Below, piece after piece: positions 35,797-43,955 of a stretch of 64,000 bases of DNA (position 1 is its first letter; each line of letters opens with the position of its first letter). The position numbers were made by a program, and so were the translations under genes. Origin of the DNA: Streptococcus entericus DSM 14446 (GTDB lineage: Bacteria; Bacillota; Bacilli; Lactobacillales; Streptococcaceae); contig NZ_KB904155.1 of the NCBI RefSeq assembly GCF_000380025.1, forward strand, positions 146,151 to 210,150, written 5' to 3'. Under the pieces are notes generated by a model. That model saw only the letters and a program-made list of their open reading frames with translations. It made no database searches and was not told the origin of the DNA.

Positions 35797-37590
35797 CTAT
35801 TCTAAACGCCTTTTTTGGGCGATGAGGGCTGCCAGAGCATCTTCTGCCTCTAGCAAATTCCCTTGTTTACTGTGTTCACGAACAGCACGCTGGTGCTGGG
35901 CAAGTTCTTGCTGGCTCAAATAATGTTGCCGCCAGTAGAGCAACTCCTCAATCTCACCCTCGGGCATGACTTCTGGAAAATGTTCTGCTTGAACATCATA
36001 ATAGGCCTGTCGACTATCATCAGAAAGCTCAGACAGCATCTGGGAGTCAATCACCTCCTCAGCCAACAAGTGCTCATATAAGGTTTGAAGAGCGGGTGTT
36101 ACAAAGGCAAAATCCTCGTTATACCTGAACTCTTGCAAGAGATGATGCTGAGTCAATAAGCGATAAAACAGCTGTTGTTCAGCCCTGACTAACCCTCCTT
36201 TTTGAGCAGAAGTTTGAGGAAGTTGCTGCCAGCTAGCAGGCAAGGGCTTAGCAAGTGACCTTTTGGGCTCAGGTTGCTGTAGGCGCTGCTGATTGACAGC
36301 TTGCTCAACCATAAAATAATCAAAGTCGGGCAACAAATCCGCCACTAATTGGCAGTAACTAGACTGAGCTATGATTGACGGCTCACGAGCAATGAGTTGA
36401 GCCATCTGCTCCACATAAGCAATCTGGGCTTGAAGATTGTCTAGATTATCTGGTAACCAATAGTGAGCATAGAACTCTACTTGACTGATTCGGGATTGGG
36501 TCAGAAAACGGGCTAATTCTTCTTCAGAATATTTCTGTAAAAAATCATCTGGATCCAGTTGGTCTGGCAATCGGACAATTTCTGTTATCACATCGGTTAA
36601 GAGCGATAGGGACTTGTCGGTAGCAGCTTGCCCAGCCTTATCACCATCATAAGCTAAAATCACTTTCTTGGCATAAGGCTTCAGGTGCGTAATATGTTCT
36701 GGTGTCAAAGCTGTTCCCATGGTCGCTACAGCATTTGTGACTCCAGCCCGATAAGCAGCGATAACATCCATGAATCCTTCCATCAGATAGAGTTCACCTG
36801 TTTTTTTCGCCACACTCTTGGCCTTGTCCAAATGATACAGTTCATAAGATTTATTAAAAACAGGCGTTGAACGTGTGTTTTTATATTTCGCCTGCTGATC
36901 CGCTCTGCCATTGTCCCGCCAAATCCGTCCTGAAAAACCAACAGTTCGACCGCTGTCATCAAGCAAGGGAAACATAATCCGATCACGAAAGGCATCAAAA
37001 GCACGATCCTCGCTCCAGTTAAATAGCCCTGAATCACTCAATGTTTTTTCATCATGCTTTTTGGATAGATTTTGATAAAGGTAGTCAGACTCATCTGGCG
37101 CAAGACCGATGCCAAAATACGTCAGCAACTCATCTGTCAAGCCTCGCTTAGCAAGGTAAGCTTTGGCGGCTTCTCCTTGCGTGGTTGTCATCAGAACTGC
37201 CTGATAAAATTTAGCGGCATCGCGATTGATGTCATAGAGCTGTTGATGAGGGTGCTGTGATTGCTGCTGAGGTAACGACTGCTGCCTGACTAAAGGAATC
37301 CCAGCCCGTTCCGCCAAAATGTGAGCTGCTTCGGTAAAACTAATTTGCCGATACTCTTCCAAGAATTTGAAGACATCGCCTGACTTGCCACAACCAAAAC
37401 AGTGATAAAACTGCTTATCCTCCAAAACGTTGAAAGAGGGCGTCTTTTCTTTGTGAAATGGGCAGAGCCCCAAAAACTGTCTCCCCTGTTTAACAAGTGG
37501 TGTCACCTCGTTAATCACATCAACAATGTTAACACTAGCCTTGATATCCGCAATTTTTTCCTTGGTTAACAGGTGAACCACCTCCTCCAA
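35797..37590 (-). CDS. dnaG: DNA primase
   Basis: The 597-residue primase has a zinc-binding domain ([15 protein letters not shown]...[14 protein letters not shown] ligands near 43-70), a Toprim catalytic core ([26 protein letters not shown]) and a C-terminal helicase-binding region. It makes RNA primers at replication forks with DnaB/DnaC. The start is uncertain: TTG 37590 and GTG 37581 both lie on top of the GGAGGAGGTGG ribosome-site-like run and no ATG is near. It leads the dnaG-rpoD operon. A promoter TTTACC-17 bp-TATAAT lies at 37642-37614. Confidence 0.96.
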   Translation of the reverse strand: MEEVVHLLTKEKIADIKASVNIVDVINEVTPLVKQGRQFLGLCPFHKEKTPSFNVLEDKQFYHCFGCGKSGDVFKFLEEYRQISFTEAAHILAERAGIPLVRQQSLPQQQSQHPHQQLYDINRDAAKFYQAVLMTTTQGEAAKAYLAKRGLTDELLTYFGIGLAPDESDYLYQNLSKKHDEKTLSDSGLFNWSEDRAFDAFRDRIMFPLLDDSGRTVGFSGRIWRDNGRADQQAKYKNTRSTPVFNKSYELYHLDKAKSVAKKTGELYLMEGFMDVIAAYRAGVTNAVATMGTALTPEHITHLKPYAKKVILAYDGDKAGQAATDKSLSLLTDVITEIVRLPDQLDPDDFLQKYSEEELARFLTQSRISQVEFYAHYWLPDNLDNLQAQIAYVEQMAQLIAREPSIIAQSSYCQLVADLLPDFDYFMVEQAVNQQRLQQPEPKRSLAKPLPASWQQLPQTSAQKGGLVRAEQQLFYRLLTQHHLLQEFRYNEDFAFVTPALQTLYEHLLAEEVIDSQMLSELSDDSRQAYYDVQAEHFPEVMPEGEIEELLYWRQHYLSQQELAQHQRAVREHSKQGNLLEAEDALAALIAQKRRLE

Positions 37591-37613
37591 CAGCTGTTGA
37601 TGTTTTATATTCC

Positions 37614-37642
37614 ATTATACCACAAGGAGAGGTTTTGGTAAA
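37614..37642 (-). promoter_or_regulatory. dnaG-rpoD promoter
   Basis: Minus strand: TTTACC (37642-37637), 17-bp spacer, perfect TATAAT (37619-37614). Confidence 0.65.
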
Positions 37643-37692
37643 CGAACAAGCGGTGACGATGAAAAACAGGACAAAATGCCCTGTATCATCCA

Positions 37693-38709
37693 TCAGTCTT
37701 CAAACCCTTGAGGGTGCTTGCTCTGCCATCTCCAGGCGTCATCACACATCTGCTTGATGCCAAGCGTCGCTGTCCATCCTAGCTCACGACTGGCCTTATC
37801 GACCTTGGCATAGCAAGTTGCAATGTCCCCTGGACGTCTTGCCACAATCTGATAAGGAATGTCGCGACCCACTGTTTCTGACATTTGTTGAATAACCTCT
37901 AGAACTGAATAGCCCTGACCTGTCCCAAGGTTATAAATCGATAGCCCGGTCTCGGGTGCTAAGCGCTTCAAAGCAGCAACGTGTCCCTTAGCTAAATCCA
38001 CCACATGAATATAATCTCGGACACCAGTGCCATCAACGGTATCATAATCATCCCCAAAGACACTGACTTGCTTCAGTTTTCCAACAGCCACTTGGGTAAC
38101 ATAAGGTAGGAGATTGTTTGGAATCCCACGTGGATCTTCTCCCAAATCACCGGATACATGCGCTCCAATCGGGTTAAAATAGCGGAGCAACACGATGTTC
38201 CAACTCTTGTCAGAATGGTAGAGGTCCGTTAAAATCTCTTCCAGCATCAGCTTTGTTCGACCATAAGGATTGGTCGCTGACAAGGGAAATTCTTCCGTAA
38301 TTGGAACGGTATGAGGGTTACCATAAACAGTTGCCGATGAGCTGAAAATGATATTTTTGCAGCCATAATCTGCCATCACCTTGAGCAAGTTAACGGTTCC
38401 TGAGATGTTGTTATCATAATAGTCCAGCGGAATCTGTGAAGACTCTCCGACAGCTTTTAGACCCGCAAAATGAATCACATGGTCAATCGCTTCTTTTTCA
38501 AAAATCTGGCGCAAGAGCTCCGTATCTCGAATGTCTCCTTGATAAAAGGTGACCTGCTGTCCTGTCAATTCTTCAACAACAGCTAAACTTTTAACGTTTG
38601 AATTACGCAGATTATCCAGCACAATCACTTGATGCCCGCTTTCTAGAAGTTCCACACAGGTATGGGAACCGATATAGCCTGTCCCCCCTGTCACCAAAAT
38701 CCTTGCCAT
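37693..38709 (-). CDS. galE: UDP-glucose 4-epimerase
   Basis: The 338-residue extended SDR enzyme has GGTGYIGSH for NAD, the catalytic SSSATVYG serine region and the YxxxK pair in NPYGRTKLMLEE. A substrate-binding FGDDYDTVDGTGVRDYIHV loop is also present (quoted as DTVDGTGVRDYIHV). It interconverts UDP-Glc and UDP-Gal, or the GlcNAc pair in broad-specificity forms, supplying wall and capsule precursors. Length is normal. It has its own strong promoter and lies apart from Leloir genes, suggesting a role in polysaccharide precursor supply. Confidence 0.96.
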   Translation of the reverse strand: MARILVTGGTGYIGSHTCVELLESGHQVIVLDNLRNSNVKSLAVVEELTGQQVTFYQGDIRDTELLRQIFEKEAIDHVIHFAGLKAVGESSQIPLDYYDNNISGTVNLLKVMADYGCKNIIFSSSATVYGNPHTVPITEEFPLSATNPYGRTKLMLEEILTDLYHSDKSWNIVLLRYFNPIGAHVSGDLGEDPRGIPNNLLPYVTQVAVGKLKQVSVFGDDYDTVDGTGVRDYIHVVDLAKGHVAALKRLAPETGLSIYNLGTGQGYSVLEVIQQMSETVGRDIPYQIVARRPGDIATCYAKVDKASRELGWTATLGIKQMCDDAWRWQSKHPQGFED

Positions 38710-38745
38710 GCCAACCTCCTTATGTTAACTGATTTTCTTATCTCT

Positions 38746-38775
38746 AGTATATACAATTATCCCTTGATTTGTCAA
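38746..38775 (-). promoter_or_regulatory. galE promoter
   Basis: Minus strand: perfect TTGACA (38775-38770), 18-bp spacer, TATACT (38751-38746). Confidence 0.75.
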
Positions 38776-38851
38776 TCTAAAACCATGCTTCCCTACTTTG
38801 AATATCCCAATAAATAATTTAAGTTTTAAGAGGCTACTTTAGCATTTTGCT

Positions 38852-38880
38852 TTGCGATTTTTTTAAAATTATGGTAAAAT
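38852..38880 (+). promoter_or_regulatory. Promoter of the DUF4044 mini-gene
   Basis: TTGCGA (38852-38857), 17-bp spacer, TAAAAT (38875-38880), 34 nt before the start codon. Confidence 0.6.
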
Positions 38881-38914
38881 GGCAGAGTATAGTAAACAAT
38901 GAATGAGGTGACAC

Positions 38915-39043
38915 ATGGCTTTTGGTGATCAAGGTCCACGTAAAAAAACATGGTTCGAACGCTTGACGCTCTTCGTCGTTCTTTTGATGGTTCTAGTAAC
39001 CATTGGGAGCTTGATTTTGAGCGCTTATTCAGCCATCCGTTAA
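38915..39043 (+). CDS. DUF4044 small membrane protein
   Basis: A 42-residue protein, MAFGDQGPRKKTWFERLTLF followed by one hydrophobic helix and the tail SAYSAIR. The basic WFERLT segment before the helix is the family pattern, and genes of this kind are common just ahead of obgE in streptococci. It is preceded by GAGGTGA and a promoter and closed by a terminator, so it is expressed alone. Function is unknown; its size and topology suggest a partner or regulator of a membrane complex. Confidence 0.8.
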   Translation: MAFGDQGPRKKTWFERLTLFVVLLMVLVTIGSLILSAYSAIR

Positions 39044-39063
39044 AACGCTACCCAGCGTTTTTT
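39042..39063 (+). terminator. Terminator after the DUF4044 gene
   Basis: Stem AAACGCT (39043-39049) and AGCGTTT (39054-39060) with a T run, starting within the stop codon. Confidence 0.75.
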
Positions 39064-39110
39064 CATTGGTGTGGACAATAGCAGAGCAGCAACAGCTCAA
39101 GCAAGCTCAA

Positions 39111-39213
39111 GAAAGTTGTCGGCTCGACATGCTAAAGACCAGATTGACTTAACAAGATTAGTTAAGTCATCGAGTCAAGCAAAACTCAGACTTGCTGTAC
39201 TTGTCCGACCAGA
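39111..39213 (+). ncRNA. Candidate structured leader of obgE
   Basis: An outer helix GTCGG (39118-39122)/CCGAC (39205-39209) encloses two arms. One is CTCGA/TCGAG (39123-39127/39170-39174) stacked under a perfect 9-bp hairpin TGACTTAAC/GTTAAGTCA (39145-39153/39161-39169). The other is AGCAA/TTGCT (39178-39182/39192-39196). No known riboswitch class is recognised and no T run is present. Pairings were found by eye. Confidence 0.35.
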
Positions 39214-39241
39214 CTTCAACTAAAGAAAGAATAACTAAACT

Positions 39242-40555
39242 ATGAGTATGTTTTTAGATACTGCCAAAATCAGCGTTAAAGCTGGACGTGGTGGTGATGG
39301 AATGGTGGCTTTTCGCCGTGAGAAATACGTGCCAGATGGCGGTCCTTGGGGCGGTGATGGCGGTCGTGGGGGCGATGTGATTTTCATCGTTGATGAAGGG
39401 CTGCGTACCCTGATGGATTTTCGTTACAACCGCAAATTTAAGGCGCCATCCGGCGAAAAAGGCATGACCAAGGGCATGCACGGCAAGGGCGCCAAGGACC
39501 TCTATGTGCGTGTTCCTCAAGGAACGACCATCAAGGACGCAGTGACTGGCAAAGTCATCACAGACTTGGTCGAACATGGTCAGGAATTTGTCGTTGCCAA
39601 AGGCGGTCGCGGAGGGCGTGGTAACATTCGTTTTGCAACACCACGAAACCCTGCACCAGAGATTGCTGAGAATGGTGAGCCTGGTGAGGAACGCGAGTTG
39701 GAGCTGGAATTGAAGATTTTGGCTGATGTTGGTCTGGTTGGTTTCCCGTCCGTCGGTAAATCGACCCTGCTCAGTGTGGTTTCTGCGGCTAAGCCTAAAA
39801 TCGGAGCTTATCACTTTACCACCATCGTGCCTAATCTCGGCATGGTCCGAACCAAGTCTGGCGACAGCTTTGCCATGGCTGACCTGCCAGGTCTGATTGA
39901 AGGTGCTAGTCAGGGTGTGGGCTTGGGTACTCAGTTTCTCCGCCATATCGAGCGGACACGGGTCATCCTTCATGTGATTGATATGTCTGCTAGTGAGGGG
40001 CGAGATCCCTATGAGGACTACGTCGCCATCAACAAGGAGCTAGAGACCTACAATCTGCGCCTCATGGAGCGACCGCAGATTATTGTGGCCAACAAGATGG
40101 ATATGCCAGAGGCTGAGGACAATCTGGCTCTCTTCAAGGAGCAACTCGCTGCCAACTACGATGAATTTGATGAGTTACCACAGATTTTTCCAATTTCAGG
40201 GATTGCTCATCAGGGGTTGGATGCTCTTTTAGAGGCAACCGCTGACTTATTGGCCAAGACAGATGAGTTTCTCCTTTACAACGAGGACGAGATGTTGGAC
40301 GAGGAAGCCTACTACGGCTTCACCGAAGACCAGCGACCGTTTGACATCAGCCGTGATGACGATGCAGCTTGGGTGCTGTCTGGTGAAAAACTGGAACGCC
40401 TCTTTGTCATGACCAACATGGAGCGCGATGAATCCATCATGAAATTTGCTCGCCAGTTACGTGGTATGGGGGTCGATGAAGCCCTCCGAGAACGCGGTGC
40501 CAAAGACGGTGATACCGTCCGCATCGGCAACTTTGAGTTCGAGTTTGTGGATTAG
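39242..40555 (+). CDS. obgE: GTPase Obg/CgtA
   Basis: The 437-residue essential GTPase has an N-terminal glycine-rich Obg fold (1-158; [28 protein letters not shown]), a G domain (GFPSVGKST at about 165, [14 protein letters not shown]) and a C-terminal OCT domain (about 355-437; [14 protein letters not shown]). It acts in 50S subunit maturation and stress response. Length fits the Gram-positive form with OCT. The ribosome site is weak (AAAGAAAG), and the long structured leader upstream may modulate it. A perfect 10-bp hairpin follows the stop. Confidence 0.97.
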   Translation: MSMFLDTAKISVKAGRGGDGMVAFRREKYVPDGGPWGGDGGRGGDVIFIVDEGLRTLMDFRYNRKFKAPSGEKGMTKGMHGKGAKDLYVRVPQGTTIKDAVTGKVITDLVEHGQEFVVAKGGRGGRGNIRFATPRNPAPEIAENGEPGEERELELELKILADVGLVGFPSVGKSTLLSVVSAAKPKIGAYHFTTIVPNLGMVRTKSGDSFAMADLPGLIEGASQGVGLGTQFLRHIERTRVILHVIDMSASEGRDPYEDYVAINKELETYNLRLMERPQIIVANKMDMPEAEDNLALFKEQLAANYDEFDELPQIFPISGIAHQGLDALLEATADLLAKTDEFLLYNEDEMLDEEAYYGFTEDQRPFDISRDDDAAWVLSGEKLERLFVMTNMERDESIMKFARQLRGMGVDEALRERGAKDGDTVRIGNFEFEFVD

Positions 40556-40556
40556 T

Positions 40557-40579
40557 GAAAGAGTCCAGTGGACTCTTTC
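40557..40579 (+). terminator. Hairpin after obgE, possible terminator
   Basis: Perfect 10-bp stem GAAAGAGTCC (40557-40566) and GGACTCTTTC (40570-40579) with a 3-nt loop, but no T run follows. A second inverted repeat (CTACTCGC...GCGAGTAG) lies at 40582-40610. Confidence 0.45.
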
Positions 40580-40727
40580 AGCTACTCGCCCTAAAATGAA
40601 AAAGCGAGTAGGGCTTCGGGGGACCTTATCAACCCAAACCTAAAAATTGGAGAGCAAGCCTAGAAGCGACAAAATAAACAGAGGCTGTAACAACCTAATC
40701 AAGCGCGTTGCCTAAAAAACAAGAGCA

Positions 40728-40835
40728 ATGAGAGATTTGTTTGCAAAAAAGGCTCCTTTGACTGGTGCTATGGCAAATATATTGGCTGAAATTCTCGCTC
40801 ATCGTCTCGTTTTTATTGAGCAAATGGCAAAATAA
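40728..40835 (+). CDS. Possible 35-residue ORF, unrecognised
   Basis: ATG 40728 opens a 35-codon frame (MRDLFAKKAPLTGAMANILA and onward to FIEQMAK). The amino-acid mix looks protein-like and amphipathic, but there is no clear Shine-Dalgarno and it is not recognised. It could be the tail of a decayed gene or a chance frame. The sequence GAGGCTGTAACAACC just upstream (40681) resembles the left end of the dispersed repeat. Confidence 0.2.
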   Translation: MRDLFAKKAPLTGAMANILAEILAHRLVFIEQMAK

Positions 40836-40869
40836 CTTGTGCTAAAATCTTATCAAGGGAGGGTCAAGC

Positions 40870-41028
40870 ATGGGTGATAAACCGATATCTTTTAAGGACA
40901 AGGACGGTAACTTTGTATCAGCAGCAGATGTTTGGACAGCTGAAAAATTAGAGGAACTGTTCAACACGCTCAACCCCAACCGTAAACTACGTTTGGAGCG
41001 CGAGCGCTTGAAACAAGATAATACCTAA
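40870..41028 (+). CDS. Conserved-looking 52-residue protein
   Basis: ATG 40870 follows GGGAGG. The protein runs MGDKPISFKDKDGNFVSAAD, then VWTAEKLEELFNTLNPNRKL, and ends in a highly charged helix (RLERERLK). It is soluble, without cysteines or membrane segments. I believe similar short proteins exist in other streptococci, but no function is known to me. It has a TAAAAT box upstream and a terminator immediately after it, so it is transcribed as a unit on its own. Confidence 0.75.
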   Translation: MGDKPISFKDKDGNFVSAADVWTAEKLEELFNTLNPNRKLRLERERLKQDNT

Positions 41029-41030
41029 GC

Positions 41031-41057
41031 AAACGGTTGGACTTCCCAACCGTTTTA
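41031..41057. terminator. Bidirectional terminator
   Basis: A 10-bp stem AAACGGTTGG (41031-41040) and CCAACCGTTT (41046-41055). It ends the 52-residue gene and overlaps the stop of the convergent ABC-F gene. Confidence 0.75.
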
Positions 41058-42542
41058 ATGATGTTCCAAATCTAATAGTTGCCAGTCCAGAGCGTTTAGC
41101 AAAGCTCTATCGTGCGTCACGACAATAATGGCACCCGGATAAGCTTGTATGAGTCTTCTAAACTCTTCTTGAGATGTCGGAGACAAATGCCGAGTCGGTT
41201 CATCTAGCAAAATAATCTGGTTTTTCTCTAAGACCATTTTTGCAAGACAAAGTTTAGCCTTTTGTCCGCCAGAAAGCTCACCGACAGCATGCTGAATTTC
41301 CTGTCTCGTGAACTGGAGGCTAGCCAACAGGCTTCTAGCCGCTTCTTCACTCACTCGCTCTGTCAATACCTCTAAGGCGGACGTCTGTTCTGGCAAGATT
41401 TGATGGTAGTCCTGCGGCATATAGCCCACTGAAAGATGTTCTCGCTCAATCAGTTCATCTCTAATAGTCATCAGCAATCTTGTTTTACCGACACCATTTT
41501 TTCCGATAATAGCAAGCCTATCCTGCCCTCGTAAGCTCAAACTAAGGCGTTGCCCTGTCAATAAAGGCTTGTGTTCCCAGAACAAGAGGTTTTTTTGTTT
41601 TGGAAGAGGGGTAACGTCAGAAAAGAAAAGGTTAATGCTATCCGTGTCCTCAGGAAAATCTATAAATTCTTGACTTTCTCGGTCAAATCGCTTCGTCTGA
41701 GATTTCAACGACTTCATCTTCTTAGCTAAAAGACGCCCAGCGACATCATTTTTAGTCTGACGCAGCTGATGCTCAACACGTTGTTGCAGTTGTTGGTGTT
41801 TCATGAGGCGCTTGGCAGCTTCATCTCGCTGTTTGGTGGCAACCTGAAGCTGTTTTGTCAGGGCTTCGCTACGCTCTTTTTTATAGTTATCATAGGTCCC
41901 CTTATAAAGTGTCCAGCGAGCCTCACGGCGTTTTTTTACTAATTCTAAATGAAGAATACGACTGGCTGCTCTGGCTAATAATTCTTCATCATGAGAGATA
42001 AAGATAACTGTCTTATCCGTTTGTCGAATAAAATCTTCTAACCAAATCAAGGTTGCCAAGTCCAAGTCTCCACTTGGTTCATCAAGCACCAACAGATCAG
42101 GATTCCCAACTAATATCTTGAGAAGTTGTAACTTGATTTTTTCACCGCCAGATAAGCTAGACAGGCTCTGTTGCTTTTCCTCGAAACGCTCTATCGGTAA
42201 ATCAAAACGTTCCACATACTTCCAAAAAAGAGCAAAATCAAATTGTTCAATAGCCATATCGGCATAAATAAAATCTGTCACTGTCTGGTTTAGCAACTGT
42301 TCAGGCAACCTCTGCGGAAGATAGCCGATACGGTTAAAGTGACTGGTGATATGCCCTGTCACATCAGCATAAGACTCAATGAGATGAGAGGCAAGCATTG
42401 CTTGAATTAAGGTTGATTTACCCGTCCCCTCCTCACCGATAATAGCTAGTTTGTCACCAGGATTGACAACTAAGGATAGGTTTTCAACAATAACTTGTAA
42501 ATCTTTTTTATGGGTAATAGTAACATCTTTCAGTTGTAACAT
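41055..42542 (-). CDS. ABC-F family ATPase
   Basis: ATG 42542 is chosen (AGGAGG 4-5 nt upstream; an earlier in-frame ATG at 42569 has none). The 495-residue protein has two ABC domains and no membrane helices. Domain 1 has GEEGTGKST, LSGGEKIKLQ and DEPSGDLD. A long charged linker (about 195-310) follows. Domain 2 has GKNGVGKT, LSGGQKAKL and DEPTRHLSP, in which the usual NHLD is lost. ABC-F proteins act on ribosomes as translation factors or antibiotic-protection factors. Its long leader with a micro-ORF and terminator-like hairpin suggests antibiotic-inducible control. The exact subfamily was not recognised. Confidence 0.85.
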   Translation of the reverse strand: MLQLKDVTITHKKDLQVIVENLSLVVNPGDKLAIIGEEGTGKSTLIQAMLASHLIESYADVTGHITSHFNRIGYLPQRLPEQLLNQTVTDFIYADMAIEQFDFALFWKYVERFDLPIERFEEKQQSLSSLSGGEKIKLQLLKILVGNPDLLVLDEPSGDLDLATLIWLEDFIRQTDKTVIFISHDEELLARAASRILHLELVKKRREARWTLYKGTYDNYKKERSEALTKQLQVATKQRDEAAKRLMKHQQLQQRVEHQLRQTKNDVAGRLLAKKMKSLKSQTKRFDRESQEFIDFPEDTDSINLFFSDVTPLPKQKNLLFWEHKPLLTGQRLSLSLRGQDRLAIIGKNGVGKTRLLMTIRDELIEREHLSVGYMPQDYHQILPEQTSALEVLTERVSEEAARSLLASLQFTRQEIQHAVGELSGGQKAKLCLAKMVLEKNQIILLDEPTRHLSPTSQEEFRRLIQAYPGAIIVVTHDRALLNALDWQLLDLEHH

Positions 42543-42727
42543 CGTTCCTCCTTTGGTGTATTTCAACATAAAATTCCCTACTTATCCAGTAGGGAATACG
42601 TCAAAAATCATGCCAAAAGAGGCACTCTATGGACGCACAAACAAGCCTAGTCAAACTAGGAAAACCTACCAGATAACACTTATCAGTAGACTTACTTGTT
42701 CACGTCCTCTTACCTCCGTCTAGTACT
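42543..42727 (-). promoter_or_regulatory. Attenuator-like leader of the ABC-F gene with a three-codon ORF
   Basis: On the transcript, GGAGGT (42717-42712) lies 8 nt before GTG-AAC-AAG-TAA (42703-42692). Further on come CCTAG-TTTG-ACTAGG-type pairing and a hairpin ATTCCCTAC...GTAGGGAAT followed by TTTT (about 42598-42569). An earlier GGTAGG segment could pair with CCTAC of that hairpin as an antiterminator. This matches ribosome-stalling attenuation seen at antibiotic ABC-F and erm genes; assignment is inference. Confidence 0.55.
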
Positions 42728-42733
42728 AACAAT

Positions 42734-42762
42734 AGTCTAGCAGATTAAATAAGTCCTGTCAA
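42734..42762 (-). promoter_or_regulatory. ABC-F gene promoter
   Basis: Minus strand: perfect TTGACA (42762-42757), 17-bp spacer, TAGACT (42739-42734). Predicted start is near 42727, leaving a leader of about 185 nt. Confidence 0.7.
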
Positions 42763-42769
42763 ACAAAAT

Positions 42770-43003
42770 CCTGTCTTGAGAATAATCTACCCTATTTACC
42801 ACAAGCTGAATCGTTGACTGTTGCTTGCCATCAGGTTAGCTGTCCTAATAAGATATTCCTCACATAGCATACTCTTCTTTTTGACTCAAGCAGAAAAAAC
42901 AGCATTCATGATACCTGTCCATTCGTCCGTTTTAACAGTTCTTTTCGACCCTGTGTTCTCTCAGTAGTTTAACTTTTATTGGCTAAACAAGCCTTTTTTG
43001 GTG
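42770..43003 (+). other. Divergent intergenic stretch, nothing recognised
   Basis: No gene or clear regulatory motif was seen between the ABC-F promoter and the permease -10 box. Confidence 0.4.
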
Positions 43004-43009
43004 TATAAT
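43004..43009 (+). promoter_or_regulatory. -10 box of the UPF0718/TIGR03943 operon
   Basis: TATAAT at 43004-43009. A -35-like TTGGCT is 19 bp upstream, a long spacer. Confidence 0.5.
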
Positions 43010-43038
43010 AGATTTAATCATTATAAGGAGGCTAGGAG

Positions 43039-43053
43039 ATGTCCATTTTATGA
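43039..43053 (+). CDS. Four-codon leader ORF coupled to the permease gene
   Basis: AAGGAGG (43025-43031) is 7 nt before ATG-TCC-ATT-TTA-TGA. The stop overlaps the permease start as ATGA (43050-43053). It is the only start with a well-placed ribosome site, so the permease is probably translated by coupling or reinitiation. Confidence 0.4.
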   Translation: MSIL

Positions 43054-43955
43054 CCGTTTTTTCTCAACTTCCCCATTCAGTCTTACAATTATTCGCCATT
43101 TTTTTATCCATCATCATTGAAGCCCTGCCATTTGTCTTTTTAGGTGCTATTTTGTCTGGTTTCATCGATGTCTTTGTCACCCCTGACCGTCTTCAATCTT
43201 GGTTGCCAAAAAACAAAGTGCTTAGCATTGTCTTTGGTACCTTTATCGGTTTTGTTTTTCCATCCTGTGAGTGTGGTATTGTGCCGATTGTTGGTCGTTT
43301 TCTCAAAAAAAAGGTCCCTAGTTACACTGCTATTCCCTTTATGGCGACAGCTCCTGTTATTAACCCCATCGTCTTATTTGCAACGTACTCGGCTTTCGGG
43401 CATTCTTTTAGGATTATGTTCTTGCGTTTCTTGGGCTCAAGTCTGGTTGCTATTGTTTTGGGGCTTTTACTTGGCTTTGTTCTTGACCCTGATATTCTAG
43501 ACAAGCAAGCAGAGATCCCCCACCTACACCATTATAGTCAGCTAAGTGTCGCACAAAAAGTATTTGCCGCACTGGCACATGCTATTGATGAGATTTTCGA
43601 TGTCGGTCGTTACTTGGTTTTTGGAGCCTTATTGGCCGCAAGCATGCAAATCTATATCCCTACTCGGTTATTCTTTGCTATTGATAATCATCCGCTGATA
43701 GCGATTCTCTTGATGATGCTGCTAGCTTTTGTCATGTCGCTCTGTTCAGAAGCAGATGCCTTTATTGGGGCTTCCTTGATGTCAAATTTTGGACTTCCTC
43801 CTGTTATGGCATTTTTACTTTTTGGACCAATTATCGATATAAAAAATCTCTTACTCATGTTTCGGGTCTTCAAAAAGCGCTTCATTGGGCAATTTATCGG
43901 TGTTGCTGGGGGAGTTGTCTTAATCTACTGTCTTATCTTGGAGGTCATTGGATGA
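43050..43955 (+). CDS. UPF0718/DUF318 family permease
   Basis: A 301-residue membrane protein with about eight helices. It has the family motif GFVFPSCECGIVPIVGRFLKKK (quoted as PSCECGIVPI) with its paired cysteines, followed by KVPSYTAIPFMATAPVINPIV. A second conserved site, MSLCSEADAFIGASLM, lies near residue 230. Relatives (B. subtilis YcgR; distantly ArsP) are putative permeases that may bind metal or thiol ligands through the cysteines. It overlaps the next gene, a TIGR03943 protein, by 4 bp; the pair is conserved as a two-component membrane system of unknown cargo. Confidence 0.85.
   Translation: MTVFSQLPHSVLQLFAIFLSIIIEALPFVFLGAILSGFIDVFVTPDRLQSWLPKNKVLSIVFGTFIGFVFPSCECGIVPIVGRFLKKKVPSYTAIPFMATAPVINPIVLFATYSAFGHSFRIMFLRFLGSSLVAIVLGLLLGFVLDPDILDKQAEIPHLHHYSQLSVAQKVFAALAHAIDEIFDVGRYLVFGALLAASMQIYIPTRLFFAIDNHPLIAILLMMLLAFVMSLCSEADAFIGASLMSNFGLPPVMAFLLFGPIIDIKNLLLMFRVFKKRFIGQFIGVAGGVVLIYCLILEVIG

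Noticed and set aside
39145-39169. An AdcR (zinc) operator in TTAAC...GTTAA before obgE
   Set aside because: The half-sites are 7 bp apart where AdcR sites have 2, so it is better read as an RNA hairpin.
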